Source: an uncultured Clostridia bacterium
GTDB taxonomy: Bacteria > Bacillota > Clostridia > Christensenellales > UBA1242
Direction: 5' to 3'
DNA: 8,689 nucleotides
NCBI GenBank assembly: GCA_948439925.1
Contig: CAOJNR010000041.1
Coordinates: 1-8,689 of the forward strand
Part shown: piece after piece, positions 1 to 5,118 of the stretch
Layout of the letters: each line of letters begins with the position of its first letter
Numbering within the stretch: the stretch's first letter is position 1
Notes under the pieces: generated by a model
Told to the model about the DNA's origin: nothing
Database searches by the model: none
What the model saw: only the letters and a program-made list of their open reading frames with translations
Made by a program: the position numbers and the translations under genes

Positions 1-2
1 AA

Positions 3-242
3 ATTATCCTGCCGTCCCCCCTGCCACAACCTGATCAGACTGTTTTTGAAAAAGAGAGCATAAGTGAACTCCAAGAGAAAATCAAGAAATCACTTAGTCC
101 ACTCGAAATCAAAGTTTTGGCGCTATACCTCAAAGGCTTTTCATATAATGAAATAGCCGAGAAAGGCAACATATCAAAAAAAAGCATTGATAATGCGTTA
201 ACGCGAATTAAAAATAAACTTCATTTTATTAAAAATGATTAA
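3..242 (+). CDS. RNA polymerase sigma factor, SigH-like, C-terminal part
   Basis: This is the last 79 codons of a gene that begins before the window. The reading frame is open from base 3 to a TAA at 240-242. The readable part matches sigma-70 region 4, the helix-turn-helix that contacts the -35 promoter element: LSPLEIKVLALYLKGFSYNEIAEKGN followed by SKKSIDNALTRIKNKL. The stretch KSIDNAL-RIK-KL is typical of the SigH (sigma-30) family, which in Bacillus and Clostridia controls the transition to stationary phase and sporulation. A PLP-PD segment and an FEKE segment before region 4 also resemble SigH. Region 2 (core binding, -10 recognition) lies outside, so the assignment rests on the C-terminus only; another sigma-70 member cannot be excluded. 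The stop lies 34 nt before the synthetase-like gene, with no terminator between them, so the two are probably co-transcribed. Confidence 0.8.
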   Translation: MILPSPLPQPDQTVFEKESISELQEKIKKSLSPLEIKVLALYLKGFSYNEIAEKGNISKKSIDNALTRIKNKLHFIKND

Positions 243-276
243 CGACTTAAAAAATCTAAGTTAAAGGAATAAGATT

Positions 277-2283
277 ATGGAAAATTTTGTTAGACCAAGA
301 CCAGAATGCCCAAAAAGAGCGGTTATCACAAGCGGTATGCCATATGGCAATAAACTTCTTCACTATGGTCATGTGGGAATGACCGTTCGTGCTGACTTTT
401 TTGCACGGTTTATGCGTGACCGAATTGGCAAAGAAAATGTTATTTTTGTGTCTGGCACTGACTGCTATGGCTCACCTGCTTATGAGTCTTTTCGCGCTCT
501 AAAAGAAAAAGGAGCGCTTGGCAAGAACGTCACAATCGAAGACTATGTCAAAGTGAACCATATAAGACAAAAAGAAATTTTTGAAAAATTTGAAATAGGA
601 TTCAATCTATTTTCAACATCTGCGTTTGACAGATCTGGCGAAATCCACAAAGAAGTCAGCCGTGAGTTTATTGAAAAACTTGACGCTAACGGAATGGTGT
701 CTAAACATGAATCATGGCAGTTTTATGACAAGGCTCATGGTTGCCTTTTGAATGGTCGCCAAGTGATTGGCAAATGCCCTGTTGAAAATTGCCAAAGCGA
801 GAAAGGCTATGCGGATGAGTGTGACCTTGGTCACCAATATCTTCCACAAGACCTTATTGACCCAGTCAGCACACTCAGTGGAGAAAGACCAGAACTTGTC
901 AAGATTGAAAACCTATATTTCAAACTTGAAGACTGCAATGAAATTTTGAATGAATGGATAAGTTCAATAGAAAGGCGAAGTGACACCCCTTCCTTCATGG
1001 TGAAAGAGATAAAAGAATTTTTCAAGAAACCAGAACTTTACATTAAACGAGAATTTTTTGAAAAATTCAATGAGATAAGAGAAAAATTGCCAAACTTTAC
1101 CGAACTTGAAAGACATGAAAAAGCGCCAAGCATGACAATTATTTTTGACAAGCTTGCAGATCGTGAAAAAGCATGTGAAATCTTAGCGCAAAATAAAATT
1201 CGCTATCGAACAGGCAAAACTCTCACACCTTTCCGTCTTACTGGCGATATTGCTTGGGGCGTGCCTTGTCCAGAAATTCAAGGACTAAAAAATCAAACCT
1301 TCTATGTTTGGCCTGAAAGCCTTTGGGCACCTATCACATTCACAAAAACCTATCTTGAAAGCATTGGAAAAGATGAAAACGAGTGGAAAAAATACTGGTG
1401 CACACCTGACGCACAAGTTTACCAGTTTATGGGTGAAGATAATTTATATTTCTATGGTCCAGCTCAGCAAGCGCTATTCCTTTCAATGCAAGGCAAAAAT
1501 CCAAAACTAAAATCAGAAAACGCTTTGCAAATCACTCGTATTTGCCCTATCAAGTCAATTTTGTATATGAACGCAAAAGCAAGTTCGTCAGGCGCAGTTA
1601 AGCCACCTATGGCAGAAGAATTTTTGAATTTTTACACATCTGAGCAGTTCCGCATGCACTTCCTTGGCATGAACCTTGCAAACAACAATGTCAGCCTCTT
1701 TCCAAAGGCTTTTGATCCAAATGCTGACAGCGAAGCTATTGACCCAATGGTCAAAGAGGGCAACCTTTTGACAAATGTGTTTAACCGAATTTTAAGAACA
1801 CTTTTCTATTCAACTCAAAACAATTTTAATGGAATTTTACCAAAGGTTAAAATTGACGAAAATGTGATGAGAGATTGCGAAAAGGTTATTCTTGATGTTG
1901 AACGCTTTATGTTTGACAAAAAGTTCCACCAAGTTTACAATGCACTGGATGTGTTTGTGAGAAATATCAACAAATATTGGGTTAAAGAAATTTCACTTGC
2001 AACAGATAGTGAAAAATTGGAAAAACTCACCGTTAACACTGCTCAAATGATTTTTGTTGCAAACACGCTTCTCCACCCTATTGCACCTTCTGGAACAGAA
2101 AATGTGGCCAACTATTTTGGCTTTGATATAGAAAAATGCTTTGACTGGAAATATATTTTTGGTGAATTTTACAATGTGTTAAAAAGCGATGAACGAAAAC
2201 TTAAAACTCTTTATGAAAAAGAAGATTTCTTCAAGCGCCACAAAGTTCAACTTGAAGAACTTGAAAAGCGTAACAACAATTAA
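277..2283 (+). CDS. divergent methionyl-tRNA synthetase-like protein (class I)
   Basis: A 668-residue class I aminoacyl-tRNA synthetase that aligns by eye with MetRS along its length. The HIGH-type motif is HYGH at 29-32, after MPYGN. VSGTDCYGSP at 58-67 matches the FVCGTDEHGTP block of MetRS. A zinc-knuckle-like insert has C167, C172, C182 and H186. WGVP is at 327-330, FYVW at 342-345 and FMGEDNLYFYGP at 384-395. An anticodon-binding helical domain fills roughly 490-620. Genuine MetRS charges tRNA-Met with methionine in the cytosol. Oddities: the KMSKS loop reads KASSS (434-438), so the second lysine, which aids adenylate formation, is missing. About 70 extra residues (roughly 225-300) precede the WGVP block. 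The tryptophan expected after NKY in the anticodon-binding domain seems replaced by leucine (L574). No C-terminal Trbp111-type domain is present. The start is supported by AAAGGA at 263-268. It may be the cell's MetRS or a paralogue with altered activity. Confidence 0.8.
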   Translation: MENFVRPRPECPKRAVITSGMPYGNKLLHYGHVGMTVRADFFARFMRDRIGKENVIFVSGTDCYGSPAYESFRALKEKGALGKNVTIEDYVKVNHIRQKEIFEKFEIGFNLFSTSAFDRSGEIHKEVSREFIEKLDANGMVSKHESWQFYDKAHGCLLNGRQVIGKCPVENCQSEKGYADECDLGHQYLPQDLIDPVSTLSGERPELVKIENLYFKLEDCNEILNEWISSIERRSDTPSFMVKEIKEFFKKPELYIKREFFEKFNEIREKLPNFTELERHEKAPSMTIIFDKLADREKACEILAQNKIRYRTGKTLTPFRLTGDIAWGVPCPEIQGLKNQTFYVWPESLWAPITFTKTYLESIGKDENEWKKYWCTPDAQVYQFMGEDNLYFYGPAQQALFLSMQGKNPKLKSENALQITRICPIKSILYMNAKASSSGAVKPPMAEEFLNFYTSEQFRMHFLGMNLANNNVSLFPKAFDPNADSEAIDPMVKEGNLLTNVFNRILRTLFYSTQNNFNGILPKVKIDENVMRDCEKVILDVERFMFDKKFHQVYNALDVFVRNINKYWVKEISLATDSEKLEKLTVNTAQMIFVANTLLHPIAPSGTENVANYFGFDIEKCFDWKYIFGEFYNVLKSDERKLKTLYEKEDFFKRHKVQLEELEKRNNN

Positions 2284-2305
2284 CATTTTTTAAATTTTGA
2301 TTATC

Positions 2306-2337
2306 AAAAAAAAGATAGAAAAATCTATCTTTTTTTT
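2306..2337 (+). terminator. Rho-independent terminator after the synthetase-like gene
   Basis: An 11-bp stem, AAAAAGATAGA with TCTATCTTTTT, surrounds an AAAA loop (2320-2323) and runs into a T tract. It begins 23 nt after the stop codon and separates the synthetase unit from the next gene. Both flanks are A/T rich, so it may work in both directions. Confidence 0.85.
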
Positions 2338-2357
2338 GTTTTGAAAACCAATTCGTT

Positions 2358-2385
2358 TTGATTTTTTTTGGTTTTAGGTTAAAAT
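2358..2385 (+). promoter_or_regulatory. possible promoter for the eight-helix membrane protein gene
   Basis: A weak -35 (TTGATT, 2358-2363) and a -10 (TAAAAT, 2380-2385) are separated by 16 bp. The predicted transcription start falls on or next to the ATG at 2392, so the message could be leaderless. No Shine-Dalgarno sequence is visible. This stretch is very T-rich, so a chance match is possible. Confidence 0.4.
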
Positions 2386-2391
2386 ATATCT

Positions 2392-3051
2392 ATGATATTT
2401 ATCGCATTCATTCTCATGAGCGTTGTCAGCGTGATTTTGGGCATTCTCTACTCGCTGACCAAATATGATGCTAAATGGTCAAATATTCTCATAAAATGTT
2501 TGGCACTTTTATCATGCCTCGCGTTAAGTTTAACTTCTGCCAACCTTAACTCCTCTTATGGCGCTTACACCCTTCTCATAACACTCGGCATGGCAGTCCT
2601 GATTTGCTTTGAAGCATTTAAATGCACAAGTAACGGCAAAGCGAGCACATATATTTTGCCAAGCACAAACTTTGTTGCTGTTCTTCTATTCCTATGCGCA
2701 GGAATCAGCCAAACCAATTTTGCACTATGGGCACTGTTATCAGGACTATTTTTTGGCGCAGGAATTGCATTCGTTGTGAAAATTGTCAAAAAAGACTTTT
2801 CATGGCAAGTTTCACTTATGACAGGGCTTAACCTCGCGATTATCTTTGCATTCTTACTTCAATCTATTGCAATAATTTTGTCAACCAAAGCACTCGTGCC
2901 TGCACTGTTATTCCTCTTCTCTGCACTCTTTATGAGCTTGCATACACTGCTTGAAATCTTTGCTGAAAAAGGTAAAGTCGTGACCATTGTTTCAAGCGGA
3001 CTGCGAATTTTGTCTTTGATCATTCTATCCGCATCAATATATTTTATATAA
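2392..3051 (+). CDS. eight-helix integral membrane protein, possibly YhhN/TMEM86-like
   Basis: A 219-residue, very hydrophobic protein with about eight predicted membrane segments, near residues 2-20, 31-50, 57-75, 90-105, 108-131, 139-162, 167-185 and 198-217. Loops are short and the few charges sit between helices, for example KIVKKDF at 130-136. There is no soluble domain and no cleavable signal with a clear site. Helix number, length and the ALLFLFSALFMSLH segment near the end recall the YhhN/TMEM86 family, whose animal members cleave lysoplasmalogens. However, the aspartates that usually mark that family are not evident, so this is only a suggestion. The ATG at 2392 has no ribosome binding site, and no better start lies nearby. 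The gene follows a terminator and precedes the tRNA promoter, so it is probably its own unit. No terminator is visible after it. Real gene likely; function unknown. Confidence 0.7.
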   Translation: MIFIAFILMSVVSVILGILYSLTKYDAKWSNILIKCLALLSCLALSLTSANLNSSYGAYTLLITLGMAVLICFEAFKCTSNGKASTYILPSTNFVAVLLFLCAGISQTNFALWALLSGLFFGAGIAFVVKIVKKDFSWQVSLMTGLNLAIIFAFLLQSIAIILSTKALVPALLFLFSALFMSLHTLLEIFAEKGKVVTIVSSGLRILSLIILSASIYFI

Positions 3052-3066
3052 ATTTGCAAAAAACTC

Positions 3067-3095
3067 TTGACAAACGAGAGAAACATGCATATACT
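3067..3095 (+). promoter_or_regulatory. sigma-A promoter of the initiator tRNA gene
   Basis: A perfect -35 TTGACA (3067-3072), a 17-bp spacer and a near-perfect -10 TATACT (3090-3095). Transcription would start around 3102, giving a leader of only about six bases before the tRNA. This is typical of strongly expressed stable RNA genes. Confidence 0.9.
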
Positions 3096-3107
3096 TAATA
3101 TTGTTGA

Positions 3108-3184
3108 CGCGGGATAGAGCAGCTCGGAAGCTCGTCGGGCTCATAACCCGAAGGTCGTTGGTTCAAATCCAACTCCCGCAACCA
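3108..3184 (+). tRNA. initiator tRNA-fMet (anticodon CAT)
   Basis: A complete 77-nt cloverleaf with encoded CCA. Acceptor bases 3109-3114 (GCGGGA) pair with 3174-3179 (TCCCGC). The first base, C3108, faces A3180, the unpaired C1-A72 that marks bacterial initiator tRNA and that formyltransferase recognises. The anticodon stem has three consecutive G:C pairs (GGG/CCC), the other initiator hallmark needed for P-site entry. The anticodon CAT is at 3142-3144. The T stem GTTGG (3157-3161) pairs with CCAAC (3169-3173) around loop TTCAAAT. The discriminator is A3181 and CCA lies at 3182-3184. The sequence is very close to E. coli tRNA-fMet. It is transcribed alone from its own promoter, and its 3' part is repeated twice downstream. 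Confidence 0.97.
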
Positions 3185-3193
3185 AATATGAAC

Positions 3194-3218
3194 GCAGGTC
3201 GAAAGACTTGCTTTTTTT
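3194..3218 (+). terminator. terminator of the tRNA-fMet transcript
   Basis: A 7-bp stem GCAGGTC / GACTTGC (one G-T pair) with a GAAA tetraloop (3201-3204), followed by seven T residues (3212-3218). It begins 9 nt after the CCA end and should end most tRNA transcription before the downstream repeats. Confidence 0.9.
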
Positions 3219-3225
3219 ATTTAAA

Positions 3226-3244
3226 GGGTTGTGAGCCCGACGAG
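3226..3244 (-). repeat. inverted copy of the tRNA-fMet anticodon arm
   Basis: The reverse complement of these 19 bases matches tRNA positions 3131-3149 (anticodon stem, loop and flanks) at 18 of 19 positions. The one difference changes the anticodon triplet from CAT to CAC. The first five bases (GGGTT) can also pair with AACCC at 3311-3315, in the second direct copy. Confidence 0.8.
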
Positions 3245-3300
3245 TGCGAGTCGGAAAGCTCGAAGCCGAGCATGCTTGCATGCGAACGCCACGGAGCGTT
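3237..3300. other. GC-rich cluster of short hairpins
   Basis: Four short inverted repeats lie in a row: CCGAC/GTCGG (3237-3241 with 3250-3254), GCTCG/CGAGC (3258-3262 with 3267-3271, AAGC loop), GCATG/CATGC (3270-3274 with 3279-3283) and AACGC/GCGTT (3285-3289 with 3296-3300). The second and third overlap by two bases and compete. From 3226 to 3309, 52 of 84 bases are G or C, in sharp contrast to the AT-rich flanks. No coding sequence is credible here. It could be a folded RNA, a recombination site or a remnant of foreign DNA. Confidence 0.65.
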
Positions 3301-3309
3301 AGCGTAGTC

Positions 3310-3350
3310 TAACCCGAAGGTCGTTGGTTCAAATCCAACTCCCGCAACCA
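3310..3350 (+). repeat. second copy of the tRNA-fMet 3' part (41 nt)
   Basis: Identical over 41 nt to tRNA bases 3144-3184. It begins at the third base of the anticodon and runs through the T arm and acceptor 3' strand to CCA. The 5' half of a tRNA is absent, so it cannot fold as a normal tRNA. An identity block that begins in the anticodon loop and ends at the tRNA 3' end is the usual form of an att site of an element integrated by a tyrosine recombinase. Confidence 0.9.
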
Positions 3351-3360
3351 GAAGTAACGA

Positions 3361-3386
3361 AACGAAGAGATTTTCTTCGTTTTTTT
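3361..3386 (+). terminator. terminator after the second tRNA 3' copy
   Basis: An 8-bp stem AACGAAGA (3361-3368) with TCTTCGTT (3374-3381), a five-base loop and a T tract to 3386. It lies 10 nt after the CCA of the 41-nt copy, nearly the spacing of the intact tRNA and its terminator, but the stem sequence is unrelated. Confidence 0.85.
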
Positions 3387-3415
3387 ATTAGGGATATATC
3401 GTAAGATATAACCGC

Positions 3416-3452
3416 GTTGTCGGGAGTGGTTCAAATCCAACTCCCGCAACCA
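3416..3452 (+). repeat. third tRNA-fMet 3' copy (26 nt) folded as a minihelix
   Basis: Bases 3427-3452 are identical to tRNA bases 3159-3184, from inside the T stem to CCA. The bases just upstream form a matching 5' strand: GTTG (3416-3419) pairs with CAAC (3447-3450), CGGGAG (3421-3426) with CTCCCG (3441-3446) and TGG (3427-3429) with CCA (3437-3439), closing the TTCAAAT loop. Single-base bulges are T3420 and A3440. The result looks like a tRNA acceptor/T-arm minihelix ending in CAACCA. The 5' strand resembles an imperfect inverted copy of the tRNA 3' end, not its true 5' half. Confidence 0.75.
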
Positions 3453-3455
3453 GCG

Positions 3456-3485
3456 AAAAACTAGGCTAAAAAGTCTAGTTTTTTT
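3456..3485 (+). terminator. terminator after the third tRNA 3' copy
   Basis: An 11-bp stem AAAAACTAGGC (3456-3466) / GTCTAGTTTTT (3473-3483), with one G-T pair and a six-base loop, ends in a T tract. It begins 4 nt after the third CCA and again differs in sequence from the other two terminators. The left arm region GCGAAAAACT (3453-3462) is also complementary to 3511-3520, so another fold is possible. Confidence 0.85.
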
Positions 3486-3524
3486 ATTCAAAAAACTTCG
3501 ACCTTACGCCAGTTTTTCGCGTAT

Positions 3525-3568
3525 TATCGACCAAACGAAAACGCACTATCGTTGGCGTTTTGTCGATA
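3525..3568. repeat. long bipartite inverted repeat in the intergenic region
   Basis: TATCGAC (3525-3531) pairs with GTCGATA (3562-3568), and inside it AAAACGC (3538-3544) pairs with GCGTTTT (3555-3561). Six unpaired bases sit on the left side only (3532-3537), and the loop is 10 nt. It has no T tract, so it is not an obvious terminator. It lies between the last tRNA-derived copy and the terminator of the minus-strand aminopeptidase gene. Bases 3569-3631 around it are AT-rich and show no gene. Confidence 0.6.
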
Positions 3569-3631
3569 CTTACATTCGGCTATTTATTAAATAAAAATTT
3601 TAATATATTATTTTTCTTTATCTATACATAT

Positions 3632-3660
3632 AAAAAAAAGCACGGAATTGTCCGTGTTTT
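3632..3660 (-). terminator. terminator of the M18 aminopeptidase gene
   Basis: The 6-bp stem CACGGA (3641-3646) / TCCGTG (3651-3656) has an ATTG loop. On the minus strand it is followed by a run of eight T (complement of 3632-3639). It lies just downstream of the minus-strand stop codon. A/T flanks could extend the stem and also allow termination from the plus side. Confidence 0.85.
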
Positions 3661-3666
3661 TATTTT

Positions 3667-5025
3667 CTACTCCATAACCAAAAATGCTTTGTTTGCGCGA
3701 TGCGCCTCATATATATCCACTTTGGAAGATATTTCCCATGGTGCGTGCATATTGAGAAGTGCACAACCGCCGTCAATCACATTCATTCCATAATTTCCTG
3801 CGATATATGCGATTGTTCCGCCACCACCTTGGTCAATCTTGCCCATCTCGGTGAATTGATAGCCTATATCTTCTTTATCAAAAGTTTGTCGCAGTTTTGC
3901 AATGTATTCTGGACTCGCGTCATTTGCGTCACTTTTGCCTTTTGAGCCAGTATATTTGCAGAACGCCACGCCTTTGCCAAGTTGAGCGTCGTTATTTTTA
4001 TTGAAAGCTGATTCATAGTTTGGATCATAGCCAGCAGTAACGTCATTAGAAAGCATGAGAGAGTTTCTCATACATCTTCTTATAGCGAGGTTAGAGTTAT
4101 CGCCTGTGAGCGCGATTACCTCAGCAACAGTGTCCTCAAAAAATCTACTCTGCATACCGCTTGCACCAACCGAGCCTATCTCCTCCTTATCCACAAAAAT
4201 TGCGCCAGTCGTGAACTTCGGATTTTCAGTTTCTATTATGGCAGTTAGCGCTGTGTAGGCACATATGCGGTCGTCCTGACCATAGCCAAGAACAAAACTG
4301 CGGTCAAGCCCCATATCACGCGCCTTACCTGCTGGCACAATTTCAATTTCGGCAGAGATGAAATCATCTTCTTCAATGCCATAGCCTGCAAGGATCTTTA
4401 AAACGTTCTTTTTGACAGGCTCTTTTTCTTCATTTTCAAGAGGAATGCCACCTATAAGCATATCAAGGTTTTCACCAGTTATCATATGCTTTCCTTCTTC
4501 CAAAAATTTAGGATCAAGATGTGGCAGAAGGTCAGAAATGCAGAAAACTGGGTCGTCATCTTTCTCACCGATATTAAGATAAACTTTTGAGCCGTCTTTC
4601 TTGCAAACCACGCCGTGAATAGCAAGTGGAATTGCAGTCCATTGGTATTTTTTGATTCCGCCATAATAATGAGTGTCAATCATTGCAAGGTCTGCACTTT
4701 CATAAAGCGGAATCGGCTTAAAGTCAATTCTTGGCGAGTCAATGTGCGAGCCAAGCAATCTCATCCCATTCTGCATAGGCTGTTCACCTATTGTGAAAAG
4801 CATAATGCACTTGTCAATATTGATTGCATAAACCTTATCGCCAGCTTTAAGTTTTTTGTTCTCTTTTATTGCCTCTTTAAGACTGATAAAGCCATATTTT
4901 TCTGCCATTTCTCTGATTGCAATCACGCACTCTCTTTCAGTTTTATTGTTTGAAATGAAAGCCTTGTAACCTTCCGCAAAATCAAAAACACTTTTTATAT
5001 CCTTGTTTTGCCATAACTTTTTCAT
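3667..5025 (-). CDS. apeA: M18-family zinc metalloaminopeptidase
   Basis: A 452-residue cytosolic aminopeptidase of family M18, which removes N-terminal residues from peptides (acidic residues in aspartyl aminopeptidases) using two metal ions. Residue numbers count from the chosen start. GSHIDSPR holds the first ligand (H94) with D96. GYGQDDR supplies the bridging aspartate (D251). DKEEIGS holds the catalytic/ligand pair E281-E282. SNDV has D328, and NMHAPWE near the C-terminus has H427. These roles are by family analogy. DTHYYGGIKKYQW and the GASGM segment are also typical. Length is normal and all key residues are present. The frame extends 11 codons further upstream, but the start at 5025 is preferred because GGGGAGGTC lies just before it. 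The symbol follows clostridial M18 enzyme 1 naming; exact specificity is not known. It stands alone, with promoter and terminator, divergent from the four-helix membrane protein gene. Confidence 0.95.
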   Translation of the reverse strand: MKKLWQNKDIKSVFDFAEGYKAFISNNKTERECVIAIREMAEKYGFISLKEAIKENKKLKAGDKVYAINIDKCIMLFTIGEQPMQNGMRLLGSHIDSPRIDFKPIPLYESADLAMIDTHYYGGIKKYQWTAIPLAIHGVVCKKDGSKVYLNIGEKDDDPVFCISDLLPHLDPKFLEEGKHMITGENLDMLIGGIPLENEEKEPVKKNVLKILAGYGIEEDDFISAEIEIVPAGKARDMGLDRSFVLGYGQDDRICAYTALTAIIETENPKFTTGAIFVDKEEIGSVGASGMQSRFFEDTVAEVIALTGDNSNLAIRRCMRNSLMLSNDVTAGYDPNYESAFNKNNDAQLGKGVAFCKYTGSKGKSDANDASPEYIAKLRQTFDKEDIGYQFTEMGKIDQGGGGTIAYIAGNYGMNVIDGGCALLNMHAPWEISSKVDIYEAHRANKAFLVME

Positions 5026-5048
5026 AAACTGACCTCCCCATTTTCTTA

Positions 5049-5076
5049 AATATATCACAATGCAAAATTTTTACAA
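5049..5076 (-). promoter_or_regulatory. probable promoter of the M18 aminopeptidase gene
   Basis: On the minus strand, -35 TTGTAA (5071-5076) and -10 TATATT (5049-5054) are 16 bp apart, with an extended -10 TGA just before the hexamer. The start would lie about 20 nt before the GGGGAGGTC ribosome binding site. Confidence 0.55.
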
Positions 5077-5118
5077 ACTTTTTTAAATAGTTTTTTTATA
5101 GTTTACACAAAATAAATT

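Noticed and set aside
243..276. T-box or SAM riboswitch controlling the synthetase-like gene
   Set aside because: Only 34 nt separate it from the sigma factor stop, too short for either leader.
3101..3307. Plus-strand open frame of 68 codons across the tRNA gene
   Set aside because: It runs through the tRNA, its terminator and the hairpin cluster, with no ribosome binding site. It is an accidental frame.
3185..3309. Self-splicing intron interrupting the tRNA
   Set aside because: The first tRNA is complete, so nothing needs splicing. The 125-bp spacer is too short for group I or II introns and has no recognisable core.
3144..3452. CRISPR-like array (three repeats, two spacers)
   Set aside because: The repeats have unequal lengths, match tRNA-fMet and are each followed by a terminator, spacers differ in size (125 and 76 bp), and no cas gene is present.
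3310..3452. Additional functional tRNA genes
   Set aside because: Copies two and three lack the tRNA 5' half, D arm and a complete anticodon arm.
3309..3491. Minus-strand open frame of 60 codons containing LRELDLNQRPSG
   Set aside because: This peptide is the translation of antisense tRNA sequence, a familiar false annotation over tRNA genes. Here it appears twice because the tRNA 3' end is repeated.
4615..4953. Plus-strand open frame of 112 codons inside the aminopeptidase gene
   Set aside because: It lies wholly antisense to a well-conserved M18 gene and has no ribosome binding site or recognisable protein features. The other antisense frames in this gene and in gyrB were rejected for the same reasons.
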